From NCBI RefSeq assembly GCF_002266425.1, contig NZ_NPMN01000034.1:1-37011 (forward strand): a stretch of 37,011 bases of DNA, given 5' to 3'. Positions 23,812 through 32,071 of the stretch are shown here, one piece after another (positions within the stretch are counted from its first letter, which is position 1; each line of letters starts with the position of its first letter). The notes under the pieces are model-generated. The model did no database searches. It was not told where the DNA came from and saw only the letters and a list, made by a program, of their open reading frames with translations. The translations under genes were made by a program, and so were the position numbers. This stretch comes from Tissierella sp. P1 (GTDB taxonomy: Bacteria; Bacillota; Clostridia; Tissierellales; Tissierellaceae).

Positions 23812-24567
23812 CTAGTAATAAACACATATCCTATAGTTTTCTATATCTTGGATACTAAATTTCATATCATATATTTCTTCTAATACATCTTTAGATATAA
23901 TATCATTAACCACCCCCTCTTTAGCTATTTTGCCATCATTTAAAGCTATAATATAGTCTGAATAGCAAGAGGCAAAATTAATATCATGTATAACTATAAC
24001 AACTGTTTTCCCCAAATCATCTACCAGCTGTCTTAGTATTTTCATAATATCTACAGAATGCTTCATGTCTAGGTTGTTAAGAGGCTCATCTAGTAGAATA
24101 TATTCTGTATTTTGAGCTATAACCATAGCAATATAAGCCCTTTGCCTTTGACCTCCACTAAGCTCATCTAGATATTTATCTTGAATATCATTAAGAGCCA
24201 TGTAAGCCAAAGCGTCATCTACATATTTCCAATCTTCAGCAGTTAGTTTTCCCTTAGAATATGGGAAGCGACCAAAGCTGACTAATTCTCTAATAGTAAG
24301 TCTTATATTAATATGATTAGTTTGTTTTAATATAGAGATTTTTTTAGAAAGTTCATCATTGCTCCACTGACTAATTTCTTTACCGTCAATAAATACTTCG
24401 CCTTCATTTTTACTTATAATTCTACTAGCTATGGATAACAAAGTACTTTTACCAGCTCCATTTGGTCCGATAAATGAAGTAATTTTACCTCTTTCTATCT
24501 TAACACTTACATTATCCACAACACTTTTACTGCCATATTGCTTAACTACATTTTTTATTTCTATCAT
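23812..24567 (-). CDS. Siderophore ABC transporter ATP-binding protein (YclP/FatE-like)
   Basis: The 251-residue FecE-type ATPase has Walker A GPNGAGKST, Q-loop LKQTNHINIRLTIRELV, the signature LSGGQRQRAYIAMVIAQ, Walker B YILLDEPLNNLD and switch H in VIHDINFA. It powers import through the two FecCD permeases encoded directly upstream. It overlaps the preceding permease by 4 bases (ATGA), indicating translational coupling. Confidence 0.95.
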   Translation of the reverse strand: MIEIKNVVKQYGSKSVVDNVSVKIERGKITSFIGPNGAGKSTLLSIASRIISKNEGEVFIDGKEISQWSNDELSKKISILKQTNHINIRLTIRELVSFGRFPYSKGKLTAEDWKYVDDALAYMALNDIQDKYLDELSGGQRQRAYIAMVIAQNTEYILLDEPLNNLDMKHSVDIMKILRQLVDDLGKTVVIVIHDINFASCYSDYIIALNDGKIAKEGVVNDIISKDVLEEIYDMKFSIQDIENYRICVYY

Positions 24568-25514
24568 ATCTTACTCTCCTTTAATAATAAAAATATAAAG
24601 TAAGTACCACCAACAAAGTTAATAATTACTGATATGGGAGTACTGAAATTTGTTACCCTTTCAGCAAGAAGTTGTCCTCCTACAAGAGCAATTGAACTAA
24701 TTAACATAGAACCTATAATTAAATATTTGTGTTTATAAGTCTTAAAAAATTCTCTAGTAATATTTACAACTAATAATCCTAGAAAAGTTATAGGTCCAAC
24801 CAAAGCTGTAGATACAGACACTAATATAGAAATAACTATCAGCATTTTTTTTACAGTTCCATCATAATCTACTCCAAGATTAATGGCATTATCTCTACCT
24901 AAAGACAAAACATCTAAAGAGTTCAAATTCTTATATGTATAAACTATTGCTAAAAATATTCCTACTAAAGCTAACCATAAGATATTTGTATTTACATTAT
25001 TAAAACTGGCAAACATTTTATTTTGAACAATTGAAAACTCGTTTGGATCAATTAATACTTGCATGAATGAAGATAAACTTTGAAAAAATGTCCCACATAC
25101 TAATCCAAGTAATAGTAGAAAAAATATATCAGTGCCTTCTTTTTTAAAAAGGATTTTGAATAATATAATGGAAAAAATCACCATAAAAACAACAGATAAT
25201 ATAAAATTAAAATTATTTCCTATTTTGGCTAGATTATTAGATCCAAAGACAAATACAATAAAGGTTTGAAAGAACATATATAGAGAATCTAATCCTAATA
25301 CACTGGGAGTTAATATATTGTTGTTTGCTATAGTTTGAAATATCATAGAGGAAAATGCTATAGAACTCCCAGTTAATATAATAGCGATTATCTTTGGTAT
25401 ACGTCGTGAAAGAGCATACTGCCAATTTTTACTATTCAACCCTATGATAAGGAATAATGTAATCAAAATTAAAAGTAGTATTGAAAGAAAATATATTTTC
25501 TTTTTAGAATTCAT
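24564..25514 (-). CDS. Siderophore ABC transporter permease (YclO/FatC-like, FecCD family)
   Basis: The 316-residue protein has about nine hydrophobic helices and FecCD landmarks: RRIPKIIAIILTGSSIAFSSMIFQTIANNNILTPSVLGLDS near the N-terminus, the cytoplasmic coupling GRDNAINLGVDYD, and GPITFLGLLVVNITRE. It forms the channel with the other permease. Its start overlaps the stop of the upstream permease by one base (TAATG) and its stop overlaps the ATPase start (ATGA). Confidence 0.94.
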   Translation of the reverse strand: MNSKKKIYFLSILLLILITLFLIIGLNSKNWQYALSRRIPKIIAIILTGSSIAFSSMIFQTIANNNILTPSVLGLDSLYMFFQTFIVFVFGSNNLAKIGNNFNFILSVVFMVIFSIILFKILFKKEGTDIFFLLLLGLVCGTFFQSLSSFMQVLIDPNEFSIVQNKMFASFNNVNTNILWLALVGIFLAIVYTYKNLNSLDVLSLGRDNAINLGVDYDGTVKKMLIVISILVSVSTALVGPITFLGLLVVNITREFFKTYKHKYLIIGSMLISSIALVGGQLLAERVTNFSTPISVIINFVGGTYFIFLLLKESKI

Positions 25515-26458
25515 TATGCATTCCTCCTAATAAGCAGATAGATAAAAATTAGACTACCTAAAACTCCAGCAGTAAGACCTATAGAAATTTCATAAGGGTA
25601 AATTATTATGCGGCCTAATATATCACAGAAAAGAAGAAATACCGCTCCAAATAAAGCTGTTGGAACAAGGTTATTCTTTAAATTATCTCCCTGATACATG
25701 GTAACTATATTAGGTATTATAAGACCTAAAAATGGAATTTTTCCTACAGTGATTACTACTACAGAAGTTATTAAGGCTACAATACTAATACCTAAGTTAA
25801 CAACCTTATTATAATTTAGACCTAGATTAATTGAAAAATCTTCACCCATTCCTGCTAAAGTAAATTTATTTGCATATAGAAAAGCAATAAAAATGAGGGG
25901 AATGCTTATGTATAAAAGTTCATATCTGCCCTTAATAACCATAGAAAAATCTCCCTGTAACCAAGAGGAAACATTCTGTACAAGATCATATTTATATGCT
26001 AGAAAAGTTGCCATAGAGTCAATTATACTCCCAAGCATAATACCTAATAATGGCACGATAACAGCATTTTTATATTTTATTTTCTTTAAAATTACCATAA
26101 ATAAAAAACTTCCACCTAATGCAAAGATGAAAGAAATTAACATCTTAGTAAATACACTGACAGTAGAAAATAATATAAGAGAAACTAAAATTCCGAGTTT
26201 AGCAGAGTCTATAGTAGCAGCTGTAGTTGGAGATACGAATTTATTTTGAGTTGTTTGCTGCATTATAAGACCACTTATACTCATTCCTATCCCAGCTACA
26301 ATAATACTAATAAGTCGGGGGAATCTACTTAAAAATAATATTTGGATTTTATCATTTCTTAAATAGAAGATATCTGAAAGAGATATTTCTTTAACTCCAA
26401 TAAATATAGAGACTACAGATAAAATAATTAGTACGAACAATAAATATCTTTTTTTCAT
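25514..26458 (-). CDS. Siderophore ABC transporter permease (YclN/FatD-like, FecCD family)
   Basis: The 314-residue FecCD permease has FLSRFPRLISIIVAGIGMSISGLIMQQTTQNKFVSPTTAATI, the coupling segment GEDFSINLGLNYNKVV, and GKIPFLGLIIPNIVT. It is the first gene of a four-gene minus-strand operon (two permeases, ATPase, binding lipoprotein). A Fur box lies about 75 bases upstream, so iron repression is expected. Confidence 0.94.
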   Translation of the reverse strand: MKKRYLLFVLIILSVVSIFIGVKEISLSDIFYLRNDKIQILFLSRFPRLISIIVAGIGMSISGLIMQQTTQNKFVSPTTAATIDSAKLGILVSLILFSTVSVFTKMLISFIFALGGSFLFMVILKKIKYKNAVIVPLLGIMLGSIIDSMATFLAYKYDLVQNVSSWLQGDFSMVIKGRYELLYISIPLIFIAFLYANKFTLAGMGEDFSINLGLNYNKVVNLGISIVALITSVVVITVGKIPFLGLIIPNIVTMYQGDNLKNNLVPTALFGAVFLLFCDILGRIIIYPYEISIGLTAGVLGSLIFIYLLIRRNA

Positions 26459-26531
26459 AATGCCTCCTTAGTAATTCTATAAATTGACATAGAGCAATAA
26501 ATTTTGATATAATAATTAACACAAATGAAAG

Positions 26532-26546
26532 TGATAATCATTATCA
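26532..26546. promoter_or_regulatory. Fur box between the siderophore operon and the AraC-type gene
   Basis: TGATAATCATTATCA is a perfect 7-1-7 Fur box. It lies between the divergent siderophore permease (start 26458) and the AraC-type gene (start 26646), so it may control both. Confidence 0.88.
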
Positions 26547-26645
26547 ATTAAAAGTATTTTAGCAGTTAGTAAATTATAAATCTTAACTATATTTACTTTT
26601 TTATAACTATATTTAGATAATTTAAATAAAAGGAAGGGATATATT

Positions 26646-27008
26646 ATGAATATAAATAATATTAACAATAATAAAATTTATAGTTTTCATATAAGGAGAG
26701 CTATGGATTTCACTAAAAGCAATTATGAGGAGTCTCTAAGCTTAGATATAATATCAGAATTCTTGGGTTTAAATAAATGTTATTTCTGCAATTTATTTAA
26801 AAAAGAAACTGGTATAACATACTCAAATTATGTTAATAAAATTAGAATAGAAAAGAGTAAAAAATTATTACATCATACAAATTTATCTATATTAGAAGTT
26901 GCACTTGCTGTAGGATATAATAATCAAAATTATTACAATATGGCCTTTAAGCGGCTTATTGGAACTACACCATTGAAATATAGAAATAAATTGCGGCATG
27001 TACAATAA
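26646..27008 (+). CDS. AraC family DNA-binding protein (HTH domain only)
   Basis: The 120-residue protein is essentially just the two helix-turn-helix motifs of the AraC family. The first HTH is LSLDIISEFLGLNKCYFCNLFKKETGITYSNYV; the second has the family signature LSILEVALAVGYNNQNYYNMAFKRLIGTTPLKYR. There is no sensor domain, so it is smaller than usual (250-300 residues) and similar to SoxS/MarA in build. AAGGAAGGG precedes the ATG. It is divergent from the siderophore transporter and shares its Fur box, so it is probably an iron- or siderophore-related activator. That link is inferred from position. Confidence 0.88.
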   Translation: MNINNINNNKIYSFHIRRAMDFTKSNYEESLSLDIISEFLGLNKCYFCNLFKKETGITYSNYVNKIRIEKSKKLLHHTNLSILEVALAVGYNNQNYYNMAFKRLIGTTPLKYRNKLRHVQ

Positions 27009-27122
27009 AAACAAATTTAAGCTAGAAAGGCGATACATAAAGTTCCATTTATATCAAATTTATAGTTTCATAATTAATAGAAATGACCATATTTTTGATA
27101 TAATATAAATCTTTAATTTAAT

Positions 27123-27176
27123 AAGGGAAAGAGGTATTTGATATAATGACCTGTGACAAATGCCTCTTTCCTTTAT
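27123..27176. terminator. Long stem-loop between convergent AraC-type gene and feoB
   Basis: GAAAGAGGTATTTG (27127-27140) pairs with CAAATGCCTCTTTC (27157-27170) with one wobble, and the stem extends further outward with a mismatch. It has AT-rich flanks and probably acts for both convergent genes. Confidence 0.75.
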
Positions 27177-27191
27177 TATTATTTGTTTTAC

Positions 27192-28370
27192 TTATATTAG
27201 ACCTACTAATCTTACTGTACTTGCAACTAAGAAACAAACTACAATTCCAATAATGGTTGGTACTAGAAAAGAAATAGCAGTCCATTTAAGACTTTGAGTT
27301 TCCTTCCTGATAGTCAAACACGTAGTAGCACATGGCCAATGCATTAATGAAAATAGCATTACACATACAGCGGTTAGCCAAGTCCATCCATTAGAAATAA
27401 GAAGATCTTTCAAATGCACTAGACTATCTAATTCAAGAAGAGAACCCGTAGCCATATAACTCATGATTATTATTGGGATAACTATTTCATTTGCAGGAAA
27501 GCCTAAAATAAATGCCATTAAGATATAACCATCTAATCCAATTAATTTTGCAAATGGGTCAAGAAAATTTGCGGAATGAGTTAAAATGCTTGAATTTCCA
27601 ATATAAATATTTGCCATTATCCATATAATCAGTCCCGCAGGTGCAGCCACTGCTACTGCCCGACCTAATACAAATAATGTTCTGTCAAAAATTGAGCGGA
27701 CTATTATTTTGCCTATTTGTGGCTTTCTATAAGGTGGTAATTCTAAAGTGAAATTAGAAGGAATACCTTTAAGTATTGTATTGGACAGTAATTTTGATAC
27801 TATTAATGTCATTATAACTCCAAGAACTATAACTCCCGTTAGGATTAATGCTAATATTATAGATTTAAGAGGTCCATCTAAAAATCCTGCGAAGAACATA
27901 GAAATAATTGCTATTAATATGGGAAATCTTCCATTACAAGGTACAAAATTATTAGTGACTATGGCTATAAGTCGTTCTCGCGGCGAATCAATTATTCTGC
28001 AGCCAATTATGCCAGCAGCATTGCAACCGAAACCCATACACATGGTCAGGGCCTGTTTTCCACAAGCACAAGATTTTTTGAAGAAATTATCTAGATTAAA
28101 AGCAACTCTAGGTAAGTACCCTAAGTCTTCAAGCAATGTAAATAATGGGAAAAATATAGCCATTGGTGGAAGCATAACAGAGACCACCCAAGCCAATGTT
28201 CGATAAATTCCCATAATTAATACTCCATGTACCCATGCAGGGGTATCTAACCAAATGAAAAAGTCTGTAAATCTATCTTGAAGCCAAAATAATCCCTTAG
28301 CAAGCATCTCAGAAGGATAATTAGCGCCGGTAATAGTAAGCCAGAAAACTATAGCTAGGAGAAATATCAT
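27192..28370 (-). CDS. feoB: FeoB C-terminal membrane part (ferrous iron transporter), separate reading frame
   Basis: This 392-residue, multi-helix part carries the FeoB gate motifs: PPMAIFFPLFTLLEDLGYLPRVAF, CGKQALTMCMGFGCNAAGI, IDSPRERLIAIVTNNFVPCNGRFPILIAI, and the second gate region FILGFPANEIVIPIIIM. The frame begins with ATG at 28370, overlapping the TGA stop of the GTPase frame as ATGA. Upstream of that ATG the same frame reads FGIPIM, the normal FeoB run into the first membrane helix, which indicates that both frames were one gene broken at the A5T3 run at 28390-28383. As it stands it could still be made by translational coupling as a separate protein. Confidence 0.9.
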   Translation of the reverse strand: MIFLLAIVFWLTITGANYPSEMLAKGLFWLQDRFTDFFIWLDTPAWVHGVLIMGIYRTLAWVVSVMLPPMAIFFPLFTLLEDLGYLPRVAFNLDNFFKKSCACGKQALTMCMGFGCNAAGIIGCRIIDSPRERLIAIVTNNFVPCNGRFPILIAIISMFFAGFLDGPLKSIILALILTGVIVLGVIMTLIVSKLLSNTILKGIPSNFTLELPPYRKPQIGKIIVRSIFDRTLFVLGRAVAVAAPAGLIIWIMANIYIGNSSILTHSANFLDPFAKLIGLDGYILMAFILGFPANEIVIPIIIMSYMATGSLLELDSLVHLKDLLISNGWTWLTAVCVMLFSLMHWPCATTCLTIRKETQSLKWTAISFLVPTIIGIVVCFLVASTVRLVGLI

Positions 28371-29341
28371 AATTGGAATTCCAAATTTTTAGATGTAAGA
28401 TATTTATCTATTTTTCTATCAAAATTATTATGGTTCTTGTTCTCAAAAGAAACAACCTTATTACTGACACTCTCTGCCATATTTACTAAATGACTAACGA
28501 TTTTATCACGTAGGATATTGTGACTAATCCCCTCTGTATCTAGAAAATTTCTTGAATTATGAACTTCATTTATTATTTCATTTTGCTCATTTAAATTAAA
28601 GCCAAGATATTTATTTATAGAGTTTAATAATGTAATATCTCCATCTATAAGTTTTAATGCAACCCACCTAGTATTTAGTTTATCTTGAATTATTGGCTTA
28701 AGTACTAATTCAACTTTTGATATAGCTTTTTCAATTAATTCTTCATATTGGATATTTAAAGGATTTAATGAAAACTCATTAAAAGCAACATCATAAACTG
28801 AATCCATTAAATTCTGTAACCCTCTCCCTTTAACAGCACTAGTTCCGACTACAGGAACTCCTAATTGTTTTGATAATTCTTCTAAGTCTATAAATATATT
28901 CTTTCTCTTTGCTTCATCCATAAGATTAACACATACTACTACTTTAGAAGTAATTTCTAGAGTTTGTAAGACGAGGTTTAGATTTCTTTCCAAGCAAGTA
29001 GCATCTACTACAATCACTGTTGCATCTGGATTTCCAAAACATATAAAATCTCTAGCAACTTCTTCTTCTATAGAATTTGCCATTAAAGAGTAGGTACCCG
29101 GGATATCTACTAGAATGAAATTATTATCTTTATGATAATAATTTCCATGAGCATTAGTAACAGTTTTTCCTGGCCAGTTGCCAGTATGCTGATTTAGTCC
29201 TGTTAAGTTATTAAAAACCGTAGATTTTCCTACATTAGGGTTGCCAGCTAATGCAATGATTTTATCTGTGGAAGTGGTTTTCTCAATTTTAAGCTCTTGT
29301 TCAAGAACTTCTAACCCTGTAGATGTGTTCGTTAAACCCAT
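28367..29341 (-). CDS. feoB: FeoB N-terminal GTPase part
   Basis: The 324-residue part contains the FeoB G domain: G1 GNPNVGKS (33-40), switch I with NWPGKTVT, G3 DIPGTYSL, and G4 NLMDEAKR. The helical GDI-like spacer runs to NFDRKIDKYLTSK. The frame then ends NLEFQL and TGA. In intact clostridial FeoB, LTSK is followed by FGIPI and the first membrane helix, which is present in the -1 frame. The break is at AAAAATTT (28390-28383): one more T would restore about 716 residues. The site reads A-AAT-TTG in frame, which fits the X-XXY-YYZ slippery pattern. GGGGGA precedes the ATG. It is the second gene of feoAB. Confidence 0.92.
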   Translation of the reverse strand: MGLTNTSTGLEVLEQELKIEKTTSTDKIIALAGNPNVGKSTVFNNLTGLNQHTGNWPGKTVTNAHGNYYHKDNNFILVDIPGTYSLMANSIEEEVARDFICFGNPDATVIVVDATCLERNLNLVLQTLEITSKVVVCVNLMDEAKRKNIFIDLEELSKQLGVPVVGTSAVKGRGLQNLMDSVYDVAFNEFSLNPLNIQYEELIEKAISKVELVLKPIIQDKLNTRWVALKLIDGDITLLNSINKYLGFNLNEQNEIINEVHNSRNFLDTEGISHNILRDKIVSHLVNMAESVSNKVVSFENKNHNNFDRKIDKYLTSKNLEFQL

Positions 29342-29357
29342 AATCTTTCCCCCTAAT

Positions 29358-29597
29358 TCAAATTTTTTCTACTAAGATCATAGAGGCTGCTTCAGAACGA
29401 AGGGCTATTACAGCTCCTCTAATGAGATAGGCAACAGGATCACCAGAAGGACTTTGATGTAGAGACTCTACTACTGTATTGCAGATTAACCCTAAGTCTA
29501 ACATTCGTCTTCTTGTTAGACCATCGGATATTAATTCCTTGACTTTACACTTTTCACCAATTGATAATGAACTAAGTGGAATATAAATATTATTCAT
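29358..29597 (-). CDS. feoA: FeoA family protein
   Basis: The 79-residue SH3-like protein has PLSSLSIGEKCKVKELISDGLTRRRMLDLGLICNTVVE, SPSGDPVAYLIRGAVIALRSEAASMILVE, the full FeoA pattern. FeoA is a cytosolic accessory factor of the FeoB Fe(II) transporter. AGGAGG lies 8 bases before the ATG. It is first in the feoA-feoB operon, 16 bases before feoB, and divergent from a DtxR-family regulator. Confidence 0.95.
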   Translation of the reverse strand: MNNIYIPLSSLSIGEKCKVKELISDGLTRRRMLDLGLICNTVVESLHQSPSGDPVAYLIRGAVIALRSEAASMILVEKI

Positions 29598-29741
29598 ATA
29601 AAAAACCTCCTAATAAATAATGAAATTTAGTCTTGGGAAAAAAACTTTCTCTACACCAAAATATGTCAAATACTTTTGAAGTGTTACTCGTATATATATA
29701 AAAGATATAAATTATTAGATAAAAATTTGGCGGTGATAATA

Positions 29742-30215
29742 TTGAATAGTAAATTTCATACAGTAAGAGGATATGAGCTAAAAGAATATGGCAAAGGCTC
29801 ACTTACTCCTGCTTTAGAAGACTATCTTGAAATGATATATAGAAATAGCCTAGAGGAAGCATATATTCGGGTAAATACATTAGCTAGTCTATTAAATGTA
29901 AAAGATTCCTCAGCTTCAAAAATGGTTAAGAAACTTGGAGAGCTAGGATTAGTTAACTATGAGAAATATGGGATTATAACTTTAACAGAAAAGGGTAAAA
30001 GAGAAGGTGAATTTCTATTAATTAGACATAATATTATAGAAAATTTTTTATCCTTTATTGGATGTAAAGAAAATACTTTAGTGCAAACGGAGTTGATAGA
30101 GCATTATATTTCACCTAGTACTGTTGAAAACATTGAAATCTTATATAATTTTTTTTATGATAACAAAGATTTATTGGAAAGATATATTAATTATAGAGAG
30201 GTAAATTCAAAATAG
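29742..30215 (+). CDS. DtxR/MntR family metal-dependent transcriptional regulator
   Basis: The 157-residue protein has the DtxR winged-helix N-terminus: SLTPALEDYLEMIYRNSLE, IRVNTLASLLNVKDSSASKMVKKLGELGLVNYEKYGIITLTEKGK. The dimer/metal domain follows with RHNIIENFLSFIG and a metal-ligand-like ELIEHYISPSTVENI (Glu, His). It lacks the C-terminal SH3 domain of long DtxR proteins. I start at the TTG at 29742 behind GGCGGTGAT, which gives the usual length; no ATG fits as well. It is divergent from feoAB, so Fe(II)- or Mn(II)-dependent repression of feo is likely (inferred). No clear operator was recognised in the 144-base gap. Confidence 0.9.
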   Translation: MNSKFHTVRGYELKEYGKGSLTPALEDYLEMIYRNSLEEAYIRVNTLASLLNVKDSSASKMVKKLGELGLVNYEKYGIITLTEKGKREGEFLLIRHNIIENFLSFIGCKENTLVQTELIEHYISPSTVENIEILYNFFYDNKDLLERYINYREVNSK

Positions 30216-30270
30216 GGCATATTCTTGATTTTATCTAATTGATAAGTAATTTAATTATTTATTTTTCGTT

Positions 30271-30324
30271 TTTGAGATATTTGACTTAAAAAGAAGGGAT
30301 TTGGAAAAAAATATAGAATAATAT
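30271..30324 (+). repeat. Leader repeat, copy 1
   Basis: This 54-base AT-rich block, containing TTAAAAAGAAGG and AAATATAGAATA, resembles a block at 32951-33006 (about three quarters identical by eye). Both lie 50-70 bases before an otherwise unrelated gene. Shared promoter or recombined leader are both possible. Confidence 0.55.
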
Positions 30325-30373
30325 TATCATTGAAGTCCAGAAAAAAGATTAATAGTGTTGGGAGGATAGATAT

Positions 30374-31324
30374 ATGATTACAGCTGAAGAGATAATGAAA
30401 GATAATTTAGACCCTATACCTAAATATCGTTTAATGCGTGATGTAATAAATTTAAACAAGGTTAATGTAAAATTGGCAAATGCTAAAAAAGAAGTTTTAG
30501 AAACTAAATGGGTTAATGATATTGTAAACTTACAGTGGGAAGATGGTTCATGGGGTCAATTTCATAGCATGAGCCAATTTTCTCAGTCAATAATGACAAC
30601 AGAACAAGCACTTCGTAGATTACTAATATTAGGACTAGACAAAGAGGACCAACCAATACAAAAAGCTTTTAGTTATATGGAGAGATATTTACTTAGGGAA
30701 GTAGATTTGAGAGATTACAAAGAAAAAAAGCATGATTGGGACTTATTAACAAGATTATTTGTAGCAACATGGATGTTAATTATTGATCCATCAAATGAAC
30801 TAGCTGTAGAAATAGCTAAGAACTGGTCAAAAATTATAACTTATGCATTTTCAAAAGATAACTATAGTCATGAATGCTACAAGGAAGCCTATTACGAAAT
30901 TCATAAGTCATCTAAGGGAAAACATATGTGGGGATTCCAAAATTTTTATGTAATAGCTCTGCTAGCTGGATACCTGCCTAGTGATATTGAATCAAAATTT
31001 TTAGATTATATTATGAATTCAGAGAATGGGATATATTATATCTATGATAGTTGTCTCAAGACAGTTCCAGATAAATTCTGTTCCAAATTAGCAAGTAAAT
31101 ATATAACGGCATGTGAACTTTTAAGTTCCTACTCCTTATTTCCAAGTAAGTGTAAATATTTTGTTGATTGGATTAATGAGAATATATCTGAAGATGGTTT
31201 TTGGGATATGGGACAAGCAGTTAAAGATAAAGTCCATTTTCCATTGTCAAATTCATGGAGAAAAACTATAGATAGAAAAATTGATTGTACTGTGAGAATA
31301 CAGGCTTTGTTGTCAAAATTATAG
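30374..31324 (+). CDS. Uncharacterised protein with alpha-toroid (prenyltransferase/terpene-cyclase-like) repeats
   Basis: The 316-residue all-helical protein has motifs like those of squalene-cyclase/prenyltransferase toroid repeats. NLQWEDGSWGQFHSMS is a QW-type motif, STEQALRRLLILG-like helices follow, and INENISEDGFWDMG is a second QW-like motif near the C-terminus. No DxDD or zinc-ligand set of a known cyclase or transferase is visible, so catalytic function is not claimed. GGGAGGA precedes the ATG. It is monocistronic. Its leader is shared with a Nudix gene 2.7 kb away. The toroid assignment is by motif only. Confidence 0.7.
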   Translation: MITAEEIMKDNLDPIPKYRLMRDVINLNKVNVKLANAKKEVLETKWVNDIVNLQWEDGSWGQFHSMSQFSQSIMTTEQALRRLLILGLDKEDQPIQKAFSYMERYLLREVDLRDYKEKKHDWDLLTRLFVATWMLIIDPSNELAVEIAKNWSKIITYAFSKDNYSHECYKEAYYEIHKSSKGKHMWGFQNFYVIALLAGYLPSDIESKFLDYIMNSENGIYYIYDSCLKTVPDKFCSKLASKYITACELLSSYSLFPSKCKYFVDWINENISEDGFWDMGQAVKDKVHFPLSNSWRKTIDRKIDCTVRIQALLSKL

Positions 31325-31423
31325 AATATGAATATCTGAGAAAATAATAAGCTATTGAAAATATTAAAGGCTTGTGAAAATCATAGATAAGGGCTTTGCA
31401 ATATAGAGAAAAGGATGGTCAAT

Positions 31424-31652
31424 ATGAAAAAACAATTTTAAAAGATTGCTATTGAAATATGTCCTATGAACTATGGGCAAAGAGATAATATTATTGAATA
31501 TATATCATTTACAGAAGAAGAAACTAATATGTTATTAGAAAGTAGGCATATAGACTCTTTTTGAGAGGAATTTAAAACAAAAATATATACTTGGAATTGA
31601 TGAATGGTATAAAGCAATTCCAAGAAATTTGAATACTCTATTTGAATTATAA
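31424..31652 (+). pseudogene. Decayed small gene
   Basis: An AAGG site and ATG at 31424 open a frame with two stops (TAA after five codons and TGA at about 31562) and one frameshift. Between the stops the frame reads IAIEICPMNYGQRDNIIEY and FTEEETNMLLESRHIDSF. In another frame it continues EWYKAIPRNLNTLFEL before TAA at 31650-31652. The coherent protein-like segments suggest a decayed gene of about 75 residues. The family is not recognised. Confidence 0.5.
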
Positions 31653-31699
31653 AATTGAGTGAGTGGCATCAATAAGAGATATGAGGCGTTATATAATAC

Positions 31700-31755
31700 A
31701 ACAATAGAAAAACTCAATTCCAGATAAATATTATTTATAGTTTATCAGAAATGAA
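31700..31755 (+). repeat. Dispersed repeat similar to the siderophore operon terminator region
   Basis: The block AATAGAAAAACTCAATTCCAG...TTTATCAGAAATGA is a diverged copy (roughly three quarters identical by eye) of 22711-22763. Its inverted-repeat arms are eroded here. Confidence 0.55.
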
Positions 31756-31798
31756 AAGGTATTAGATACGATAGTTCATATCTAATACTTTTTTATTT
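31753..31798 (+). terminator. Rho-independent terminator-like hairpin
   Basis: AAAAGGTATTAGATA pairs with TATCTAATACTTTT, followed by a T-run. It lies after the decayed gene and before the convergent yozG-like gene. Confidence 0.8.
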
Positions 31799-31853
31799 GT
31801 TGAGTTATTATCTATCTTGAAGACAAAAATGTATTATAGATATGTCTTGATTA

Positions 31854-32060
31854 TTAATCATCCTCCTTGTACTCTAATATATCTCCTGGCTGACATTGTA
31901 ACTCACGACAAATAGCTTCTAATGTAGAAAATCGAATAGCTTTTGCCTTATTAGTTTTAAGAATTGATAAATTTGAATTTGTGATTCCAACTCTTTCTGC
32001 CAATTCAGAAAGAGAAATCTTTCTCTTAGCCATCATTACATCTAGATTTACAATAATCAA
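31854..32060 (-). CDS. Small XRE/Cro-CI family DNA-binding protein (YozG-like)
   Basis: The 68-residue protein is one helix-turn-helix: MIIVNLDVMMAKRKISLSEL, AERVGITNSNLSILKTNKAKAIRF and STLEAICRELQCQPGDILEY. This matches the YozG-type (HTH_26) family closely. I start at the TTG at 32060, which has AGGGG 8 bases upstream and gives the family N-terminus; a GTG three codons earlier is too close to that site. It follows the DUF2975 gene by 11 bases. YozG-YoaS-type pairs are widely conserved; the target is probably its own operon. Role inferred. Confidence 0.88.
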   Translation of the reverse strand: MIIVNLDVMMAKRKISLSELAERVGITNSNLSILKTNKAKAIRFSTLEAICRELQCQPGDILEYKEDD

Positions 32061-32071
32061 AATAATCACCC

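Noticed and set aside
31424..31652. TGA at about 31562 read as selenocysteine
   Set aside because: The same frame also has a TAA after five codons and a frameshift follows. There is no Cys-like redox context and no convincing hairpin after the TGA.
31535..31717. 60-codon minus-strand frame
   Set aside because: It is opposite the decayed plus-strand gene, whose segments look more protein-like, and it lacks a ribosome site.
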